64,000 bases of DNA, from the NCBI RefSeq assembly GCF_009870125.1, contig NC_046682.1, forward strand, positions 1,736,001-1,800,000, read 5' to 3'. Shown here in pieces: positions 56,037 through 64,000 of the stretch (position 1 is the first letter of the stretch; each line of letters starts with the position of its first letter). The notes under the pieces were generated by a model. The model had not been told where the DNA came from. It made no database searches and was given only the letters and a program-made list of their open reading frames with translations. Made by a program: the position numbers and the translations under genes. Source of the stretch: Drosophila pseudoobscura (taxonomy: Eukaryota; Arthropoda; Insecta; Diptera; Drosophilidae).

Positions 56037-57134
56037 TATACCCGATACTCAAAATGAATATTGGGGTATATTAGATTTGTGGTAAAAGTGGATGTGTGTA
56101 ACGTCCAGAAGGAATCGTTTCCGACCCCATAAAGTATATATATTCTTGATCAGCAGCAATAGCCGAGTCGATTGAGCCATGTCTGTCTGTCCGTCCGTCC
56201 GTCTGTCCGTCCCCTTCAGCGCCTAATGCTCAAAGACTATAAGAGCTAGAGCAACGATGTTTTGGATCCAGACTTCTGTGATATGTCACTGCTACAAAAA
56301 TATTTCAAAACTTTGCCCCGCCCACTTCCGCCCCCACAAAGAGCGAAAATCTGTGGCATCCACAATTTTAAAGATACGAGAAAACCAAAAACGCAGAATC
56401 GTAGAGAATGCCCATATCTTTTAGACTGCAGAATCTGAATTGGATCGTATTATTATTGTAGCCAGCATCAAGAAAACAATTTCATTTTTTCTCGCCCTGT
56501 CTCTCTCTAACACACAAGTAGCATAGGCGGCTTTGCTTAGAGTAAAACATTAGCGCCTAGATCTCAGAGACTATAAATGCTAGAGCAACCAAATTTGGTA
56601 TCCACACTCCAAATATATCGGACCGAGACGAGTTTGTTTCAAAATTTCGCCACACCCCCTTCCGCCCCCGCAAAGGATGCAAATCTGGGGATATTCACAA
56701 ATCTCAGAGACTATTATGGCTAGAGTAACCAAATTTAGTATCCGCACTCCTGTTAGATCTCACTATAAATCGTATATCTCAAAATTTCGCCCCACCCCCT
56801 TCCGCCCCCAGAAAGGACGAAAATTTGTTGCATCCACAATATTGCAGATTTGAGAAAACTAAAAACGCAGAATCATAGATACTGACCATATCTATCAGAT
56901 TGCTGAATCTGGATCAGATCATTTTTATAGCCATAAAGAACAAATCAATTTGCAGTGTCTACGCAGCGCCCGACGTCACGCTCAGACTGATTTTCTGTCT
57001 CTCTCGCACGCACTCTTTGTCGTGTCGTTTAATATTAGCGCCGTCTGCCGGAGGAGAGCCATAGTGACTTAGTATCGGGTATAACTGTAGAGTTGCGGTG
57101 TCCGCAGCAACTCACAACGTTCCCCCTCGTTTTT
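56037..57134 (-). mobile_element. DINE-1 full-length copy
   Basis: TATACCCGATACTCAAAATG start to CAACGTTCCCCCTCGTTTTT end, ~1.1 kb with three internal modules and a CCGTCCGTCCGTCTGTCCGT tract. It belongs to the same subfamily as the copies at 17-19 kb (GCATAGGCGGCTTTGCTTAG). Confidence 0.9.
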
Positions 57135-57639
57135 TATTATATTTAAACTTTAATTTGACAACAATATAAATTTTTATTTTTTGTAAATGTTCTTTAAATA
57201 TTCCTGTATTTAGTTCATAAGCGGTTTGGCTTCTAGATCGACTTAACTGACGCAACCGCATACTAAAAGTAGCATATTATAAATGCGACAGCTATTATAA
57301 AAATTCGATTTTTGAGAGATCTGGAAAATTTGCTTTTAGATGCATATATTCTTTGGCTTTTTCCACCTATTTTCCACTGAGGCCCCATTGTGCGAGGGTT
57401 GGCGAAGCGAGTTCATATGCGTCTGACCCTCTAGTAACTTTATATTTTATTGTTTCATACCAAAGGGAACATTTTTAGACCCTGAGTCCTTTAAAACTTA
57501 CACTCTTGTAAGCAACCATAAGCAAACCATGTAAGCAAACCATAACTGCATCTAATCTTTTTAAATGAAAATAATGATATATTTGCACATATCATCTGTG
57601 TACTAAAATATATATACATATATATTCTTATGTATATAT

Positions 57640-57724
57640 ATGGCCTGTCTTGTGACAAGGCGCGAGCCGAACGAGACAAGTACTACAACGGAAGACCTGG
57701 GAGCTGCCGCCGAAAATTCGGCTG
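57640..57724 (+). other. Exon-like segment, possible PlexA leader or small upstream coding exon
   Basis: Among AT-rich TATATA repeats, an 85-bp GC-rich segment starts with ATG GCC TGT CTT and stays open (MACLVTRREPNETSTTTEDL and on to AAAENSA) to a good donor GCTG/GTACGT. It may be a 5' leader exon of PlexA or a small coding exon. Not recognised. Confidence 0.3.
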
Positions 57725-58018
57725 GTACGTTTTCTGTTTTGTATGAACTGGCACATATACATATGTATATACTAGACTAGTGTTTGTTTGTACTAATATG
57801 GTAAAGTATCGGTAGTGAAATAAAATTGTTTTGTCCCATCTCTAGTTGTTACTTTCAGAGAAAATGTGTAAATTTGCAAAAAAATAAGTAAATTAAAACG
57901 ATATGGTGTATTGTCCGAGGATGTAGTTTTCATAGGTACCGATTTGTGATATAATTAGATCTTGTATGTATATCCATCCGGCGTGGAGTTAAAACAAGCA
58001 CCGCTCATCCTCGCTTGA

Positions 58019-58163
58019 TTCAGTTATACATACAAAAGTGCACCAAAGACCGAACCCCGAACCCATTGTGAAAAGTGAAAATCGAAGACTGCTCGAGAGT
58101 AAAGCAAATTTAAATCATTAACTCAGATAATTCGACTTTAATTGAAAATTACAGTTCAAATCG
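58019..58163 (+). promoter_or_regulatory. PlexA: Candidate initiator and 5' leader exon for PlexA
   Basis: TTCAGTT (Inr consensus TCAGTT) at 58019-58025 is followed 26 nt downstream by AGACC, near but not at DPE spacing, then a GC-moderate leader to a donor-like ATCG/GTTAGT at 58163/58164. It lies 1.4 kb upstream of the PlexA start codon. Motif evidence only. Confidence 0.25.
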
Positions 58164-58923
58164 GTTAGTGCGTTATTATTCTCTTCGTGCATGTTCGTAG
58201 CTAAAATTGTACATATCTATCTACATTTGTTATTTAATTTATGTATGTATATACGTATCTATGACACATAAAAACTGCGAGTTCTACATACAAATGTACA
58301 TATAGATGAACAATCATACATAAAAAGTGAAGTTTTTTAATTTGGGTAGAAAAAATGCATCGATGCTCCGCAACTAAATACATATTTATGTATGTATATA
58401 CAACAAATATTGTAAATGTATGTATGCATGCACATACATATGTGCATAAAAAGAAAGAAATTTATGTTGGTGTAAGGGGCGTGGTAGATGCAGGAAAGAA
58501 TCGTAGTTTGGCTGTATGTACGTGTGCACATATGCACATGCCCTCACACATATGTACATACTTGCATTATATGCACTGAACTTTTTTGCATTTTATTAAA
58601 ATAAATAACATTCGACTATGCATCTGTATGAACATTAATTGGTACATAAAAAATGTCATTAGGCTAACACCCAGACACAATCCCAAAAATAAACAACAAT
58701 CATGTCTATCTTTAAGGGATGATTTGTTAATTTCCGATACCGTCTGCCGCGAAATTCTTTTATTTTTTAAATTTTATTTTTGCTTCAGAATACAGATTGA
58801 TTCCGGTCCAGAATTCCATTCCTCACATAAGGACCCTTACCATTATTGTGACTGGGTTCGCCGGCCGCAAATATTCATGGTTCTAATTTTTTATTAAAAT
58901 TTCCCACTTGAATCCCAATGCTG

Positions 58924-59496
58924 CAGACAGAGTACAATAAAAGCACATCCTGCATTTATCAACGAATAATACCATACCTGAGAGTAGACCCAACGACTAG
59001 TTAAATCCAGGAATATTAGCATTTGCTGTACAGAAATGATAGGAATTTTCGGCTATATCCGTATATACTCGCATTAGCTAATGTACATAAATAACCCATA
59101 CCACATTTTGAACTTGATAGTTATTCTATATATTCTTCAGTTTTCATTTTGGAACTCATACATTATATATTTAAGCATTTATATACATATATGTTTGAGG
59201 AAACGAAAACAAATGCAATAACACTTTTCACTGAAGTTAAATTGTAATTACTATTTTTGTATCCTTCCATAAACAAGATGAAACTATGATGCCGCTAACA
59301 ACCACATAGTAGTTCCCTGAAAGACACTAGAGCGATCAACTCGATGTCAAATGGATAACAGATAAGAAGAAACCACTTGAAGGAGGAACCCACAGACAGA
59401 GTACAATAAAAGCACATCCTGCATTTATCAACGAATAATACCATACCTGAGAGTAGACCCAACGACTAGCTAAATCCAGGAATATTAGCATTTGCT
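58924..59496 (+). repeat. 104-bp direct repeat flanking 365 bp, upstream of PlexA
   Basis: CAGACAGAGTACAATAAAAG to ATATTAGCATTTGCT occurs at 58924-59027 and 59393-59496 with one difference (CTAGT/CTAGC). The second copy ends 69 bp before the PlexA ATG and so lies in its probable 5' UTR. Confidence 0.9.
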
Positions 59497-59565
59497 AATT
59501 GGGTACCCTTTGCATTGCAATACAAAAAGTACATCGAATCGCCGAGATAAGGAGCGATTGAGGAG

Positions 59566-60798
59566 ATGCATTTCTTTCTATGGTTTCTGCTACTAGCAAC
59601 TCTGGGAGATCATCATGAGTACTGGCTACGATCAGGACATTCACGGACCGTCGCCGCTCGCTTTCGGGCTGAAAGAATGGTTGCGTCTTTGCAAAACGAT
59701 TCCATAAGCTTAACTGACGCAAATGTCGCCATCAATGAAGCTAAGAATCTGAGCACCACGATTACAAATGTGGCCAACTTCGACACCCGCCTAAACCACA
59801 TCCTGGTGGACACAATTACTGGACGGGTGTTTGTGGGCGGAGTTAACCGTTTGTATCAGCTGTCGCCGGACTTGGACCTCCACGAGACAGTGAAAACCGG
59901 ACCCCAGAACGATTCTGTCGAGTGCAGCATACTCGACTGTCCGCTAAACGCCGTTCGTAGTCCGACAGACAACTATAACAAAGTGCTGCTAATAGACCGA
60001 GCCACATCGCGCCTAATCGCGTGCGGCTCCCTATTCCAGGGCACGTGTACAGTGCGCAATCTGCAGAACGTCAGTATAATTGAGCACGAGGTACCAGATG
60101 CAGTGGTGGCAAATGACGCCAAGTCTTCAACAGTGGCATTCATAGCACCGGGACCTCCCCAGCATCCTGTGACCAATGTAATGTATGTTGGAGTCACATA
60201 CACAAACAATTCGCCATACCGCAGCGAAATCCCCGCTGTGGCGTCACGATCTCTAGAGAAGACCAAGATGTTCCAGATCGCTTCATCAGCGGTAACAACC
60301 GGAACCCGAACATTCATCAATTCGTACGCCCGGGAATCATATTTCGTGAACTATGTATATGGCTTCAGCTCAGAGCGGTTCTCATATTTTCTGACGACCC
60401 AACTGAAGCACAACCACCATTCGTCCCCAAAGGAGTACATAACGAAACTGGTACGTATATGCCAGGAGGACTCCAACTATTATTCGTACACTGAGATCCC
60501 TGTCGAGTGCATCAGCGAGGCCCAGGGCGGCACAAAATTTAATCTGGTGCAGGCCGGCTTCTTGGGAAAGCCAAGCTCGGATCTGGCCCAAAGCTTGGGC
60601 ATATCCATCCAAGACGACGTTCTGTTTGCTGTGTTCTCCAAGGGAGATGGAAACGCACCCACCAACATCTCGGCCCTCTGCATTTACTCATTGAAATCCA
60701 TTCGTCGTAAATTTATGCAAAATATCAAATCGTGCTTCAATGGCAATGGAATGCGCGGACTGGACTTTATATCGCCCAGTATGCCGTGCGTTTTAACG
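59566..60798 (+). CDS. PlexA: Plexin A, first coding exon (signal peptide and Sema domain), partial
   Basis: 411 codons from ATG at 59566 to the donor TTTTAACG/GTATGT, phase 0; the rest of the gene lies beyond the window. The N-terminus MHFFLWFLLLATLG is a signal peptide. The Sema beta-propeller begins near residue 65 (FDTRLNHILVDTITGRVFVG) with plexin landmarks ECSILDCPL, DNYNKVLLID, LIACGSLFQGTC, NYVYGFSSERFSYF, KLVRICQED and the Cys pattern of the plexin/Sema fold. PlexA is the membrane receptor for transmembrane semaphorins (Sema1a) in axon guidance, signalling through an intracellular R-Ras GAP-like domain not seen here. PlexA is a dot-chromosome gene near toy in D. melanogaster, supporting the assignment. 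Codon usage is clearly more GC-rich than the flanks. Confidence 0.95.
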
Positions 60799-61193
60799 GT
60801 ATGTAAAACATATGTACTTAGTTTGTAAAATAAACCTATTCTTATATATATGGGAATTAAATATAAATCATTAATTGTATTTCAGTGTTAGCAATAGGGT
60901 AGGGTATTAAACAGTTCGACGTCGACTGCCTTTGTCCGCTGCGACTATTGAATTCTGACAAATTCCAGCGCTGTGATTTCGACACTTCTTGTTGCTGACT
61001 GCTGCTTGACTTCTGATATTTTCAGAAGCGCTACTGTTTTTCTCCATGAATACCTGGTTGTTCTAAAACGTAGGGTGGCCACAGTGAGGCCACACGCTCT
61101 CCCCGTATCACGCTGTAGTTAGAAAAATACAGCTAATTTGAGGACAGTCACAAAGTAGAGTCGAGACACAGGACAAAGCCCTCTTGCCTCTAG

Positions 61194-61703
61194 TTTTTAT
61201 TCCCGATACACAAAATGCGTATAGGGGTATAGTAGATTTGTGGGGAAAGTGGATGTGTGTAACGTCCAGAAGAAAGCGGCTCCGACCCCATAAAGTATAT
61301 ATGTATATACTCGATCAGCATCAATAGCCGAATCGATACAGCCATGTATGTCTGTCCGTCTGTCGCTCCAGGTGAGCGCCTAGATCTCAGAGACTATAAG
61401 AGCTAAAGAAACCATTTTGGTATATCAACTCCTGTGATATCTCAGTGTTACAAGTGTGTTTCACAACTTCGCCCCGCCCCGAAAAAAAAGAAAATCTGTG
61501 GCATCCACAATTATTCAGATACAAAAAAATTAAAAATGCTAAATCATAGAAAATAACCATATCTACCAGATTACCTGGATCAGATTGGATCATTATTATA
61601 GCGCCCTACACGTTTTACCTATTTTTTTGTCTCTTTCGCATACACTTTTTGTCGTTCAATGTTAGCGCCGTTATTAGCAACTCACAACGTTCCCTCTCGT
61701 TTA
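61194..61703 (-). mobile_element. DINE-1 copy, deleted internally
   Basis: TTTTTATTCCCGATACACAA start and AACTCACAACGTTCCCTCTC end with a single internal module between; about half length. Confidence 0.8.
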
Positions 61704-61944
61704 ATTTTTATGTTGGCCCTTTTCGGGTATCTGGTATCGGGTATAAAAACATGTAAGATATGAATATATATTAAATATTTACTTATCGATAGTAATGTGA
61801 GAATGTATTCGACTGGTCTGCGACAAGTATCGATATGTCAGTGAAGATTCATTATAAATGTGACGATCGAGAAGGAGATCATAAACTCGAGAGATTAATG
61901 TTTTACAAATAAAACTTTAAGATCGACCCGGTAGTAAGGCATGT

Positions 61945-63553
61945 AGTGACGAGCACATGTGGATACATGTTTATCACTTTTCACTTTAAGCGCCTGTAAA
62001 ATCTTTAAAAATGAATCAAGCCTTGTGATTTTTTTTTTTAAGATTCTTTAATTTGGTGAGAATGAAAAAAGACAATAATTTCAATTCAAAGAGATCCTTT
62101 TCCTTAAGAGATTTTAATTTGTTAAAAAAAAGAGCATGTATCCACACGTTCTAAATTTGTGTACTTTAATAATTAAAAAAAAATTTTTTTTTCAAAGAGC
62201 CTTAGCTTTTATCATATTCCGAATAAGTATTTGCATACTCTCGACTAAATTTAATAGGTGCTGGGAAGGTATCATGCGCCACTCCGACTTCAGGCGCTCC
62301 GAAAGACTCACACAATCCCTTTGGTGCAGCCTCGTACTTTTCCAATGTTTTTTAAACAGAGCCCATCGATTTTCAAAGGGATTTAGATCTGGGCTATTGA
62401 GCAGGCCACTGGATTAAGTGAAAATTCGATTTATTGGGACGATTTTCACGAATTTAGCCTTGTGCGTCGGGCTACCGTTTTGCTATAAAGGGATTTCGGA
62501 TGTGGGGAAGACACATGTGTCTATAAAATTTGACAAAATGGGTTCCTAAATATGAAGATAATATTCTTTCTTCATTATTCCATCGATTTTAACCAATTGG
62601 AGAACGTTCCATGAGTGGACGCTCTGCGTACGATCGGCCTGACACCGGCAGTTAGCCAGAAAAAACCTGCCTTCTCTTACAAAAAGTGGCTGCGCATCTT
62701 ATATTTAGCGAGGAGCATAGGAACTGGACCACGGAAGATTGTAAGAAAGTAATTGGGTCAGATATACCAAAATAAACCGTTTTCAGTCTGATCGAAATGA
62801 ATACTACTGGCACAGCTCAAGTGGAAAGCTGAAAAATCATCAGTTCAAGGAAACAATAAAACATGGATGAGTAAGCCTGATGGTGTAGGGCTGCTACACT
62901 TGGTGGAAAGTTATCCAATTGGTTAAAATCGATGGAATAATGAAGAAAGAATATTATCTTCATATTTAGGAACCTATTTTGTCAAATTTTATAGACAAAT
63001 GTGTCTTCCCCCCCATCCGAGATCACTTTATAGCAAGATGGTAGCCCGACGCACAAGGCTAAATTCGTGAAAAATCGTCCGAATAACTCGAGTTTTCACT
63101 TAATCCAGTGGCCTCCTCAATAGCCCAGATCTAAATCCCATTGAAAATCGATGGGCTCTGTATAAAAAACATTGGAAAAGTACGAGTCTGCACCAAAGGG
63201 ATTGGGTGAGTTTTTGGGAGCGCGAGTGGTCGGAGTAGCGCATGATACCTTGCCATCAGCTACTATATTTAGTCGAGAGTATGCCAATACTTATTCGGAA
63301 TATGATAAAAGCTAAGGCCCTTTGGAACAAATATATTTAAAAAATTAAAGTGGATACATGCTCTTTTTTTGAACAAATTAAAATTTCTTAAGGAAAAGGA
63401 TCTCTTTGAATTGAAATTATTATCTTTTTTAATCCTCACTAAATTAAAGAATCTTAAAAAAAAAATCAAAAGAATTGATTCATTTTTAAAGATTTTACAG
63501 GCGCTTAAAGTGAAAAATGATAAACATGAATCCACATGTGGTCGTTATAGATG
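61945..63553. mobile_element. Palindromic (foldback) Tc1-like element, two inverted 3' halves
   Basis: Left arm (~61945-62604) and right arm (~62911-63553) are inverted copies, diverged by a few percent and some indels; both have the outer sequence CACATGTGGATNCATGTTTATCA and inner TAAAATTTGACAAAATNGGTTCC. The centre 62605-62910 is single. The plus strand of centre plus right arm encodes the catalytic half of a Tc1-like transposase; the left arm repeats its C-terminal part inverted. Ends are approximate; a TA duplication could not be fixed. Confidence 0.8.
62605..63260 (+). pseudogene. Tc1-like transposase catalytic half, broken
   Basis: In shifting frames I read HRNWTTEDCKKVIGSD (first catalytic Asp context at ~62755), SLMVWGC (~62877), QDGSPTHKAKFV (second Asp, ~63035), and WPPQ then, after a +1 shift, SPDLNPIENRW (third acidic residue, ~63125). 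Several stops and frameshifts (for example DIPK then stop after the first Asp) make it non-functional. The same +1 shift before SPDLNP is present in the inverted left arm, so the break preceded the duplication. Confidence 0.75.
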
Positions 63554-63899
63554 TTATATATGTTATAGACGTATTATTTATTATCAGAACAAACATATTT
63601 GATCGCTGATCCATTTCCAATGGCGGTTCGGGACCATTATTTATTTATTTCTTAACTAATTTACAACAACGCATGTTTGCTGCCGCGCAGAAAAAATCAG
63701 TCAGTCAGCCTGCGGGTTACACTTGATGCATTAACATAAATTGTACACTATTACCAGGGTAATTTAGCTTAAATTCTTAAATCTTAAATTTGGCTCTGAG
63801 ATAATTGGTCACGGCAGCAATACTTTTCGTGTTCGAGCTAATAGCTGATGCTGCCCGATTCGGTTATCGGAACGTTGGCAAAAATGTTTTGCGCGTAAC

Positions 63900-64000
63900 A
63901 GCACGAATTTGGGCGGTGGGGCCAAATTTTGAAATACGCTTGTAACAGTGACATTACAAAAGTCTGAATACAAAATGTCGTTGCTCTAGCTCTTATAGTC
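63900..64000 (+). mobile_element. DINE-1 copy, cut by the window end
   Basis: Starts inside an internal module (GGGCGGTGGGGCCAAATTTT) and continues with GTGACATTACAAAAGTCTGA and GTTGCTCTAGCTCTTATAGT to the last base. Confidence 0.75.

Larger units (their letters stand above)
60799..64000 (+). other. PlexA: PlexA intron 1 (continues beyond window)
   Basis: No further Sema-domain exon is seen. Contents: a GC-richer unknown stretch at 60900-61190 (GACGTCGACTGCCTTTGTCC), a DINE-1 (61194-61703), a palindromic Tc1-like element (61945-63553) and a DINE-1 running off the end (63900-64000). Confidence 0.8.

Overview
The window is insect nuclear DNA, almost certainly from a Drosophila dot chromosome (Muller element F). 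Three genes known from that chromosome are present in order: fuss (fussel, SKI/SNO family, minus strand, 3.1-8.5 kb), toy (twin of eyeless, Pax6, plus strand, 33.2-52.8 kb) and the first coding exon of PlexA (Plexin A, plus strand, 59.6-60.8 kb). AT-rich DNA, long introns and very many INE-1/DINE-1 (Helentron-related) repeats fit element F. The protein differences I can judge from memory and the DINE-1 subfamily suggest a species outside the melanogaster subgroup, possibly the obscura group; I cannot fix the species.

Layout. 0.1-2.8 kb: a DINE-1 copy split by a palindromic Tc1-like element at a TA site. 2.8-8.5 kb: fuss, three coding exons read right to left, with a DINE-1 in its first coding intron. 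8.7-33 kb: the fuss/toy interval with no firmly identified protein gene, holding several DINE-1 copies (two head-to-head or tail-to-tail pairs), a decayed Helitron-like coding fragment, a tRNA-Asp 3' half, GC-rich blocks that look like promoters or enhancers, and CTCF-like motifs. 33.2-52.8 kb: toy, nine coding exons summing to 1641 nt (546 aa plus stop), with introns swollen by DINE-1, including a fourfold 468-bp tandem array. Directly after the toy TGA the same frame stays open for another 133 codons with coding-like composition: a strong candidate for stop-codon readthrough. 52.8-54.0 kb: toy 3' UTR. 54-59.5 kb: toy/PlexA interval with a tandem DINE-1 pair, candidate 5' leader exons and a 104-bp direct repeat. 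59.6-60.8 kb: PlexA first coding exon (signal peptide and most of the Sema domain). 60.8-64 kb: PlexA intron with a DINE-1, a second palindromic Tc1-like element and a DINE-1 running off the end.

How the genes relate. toy is the upstream Pax6 selector of eye and brain development, fuss is a neuronal Ski/Sno-type transcriptional co-regulator, and PlexA is an axon guidance receptor for semaphorins. They are neighbours rather than an operon; fuss and toy diverge from a shared ~25-kb upstream region likely to hold regulatory DNA for both. Exon boundaries were placed by eye from frame, splice consensus and family knowledge; no alignment or database search was run.
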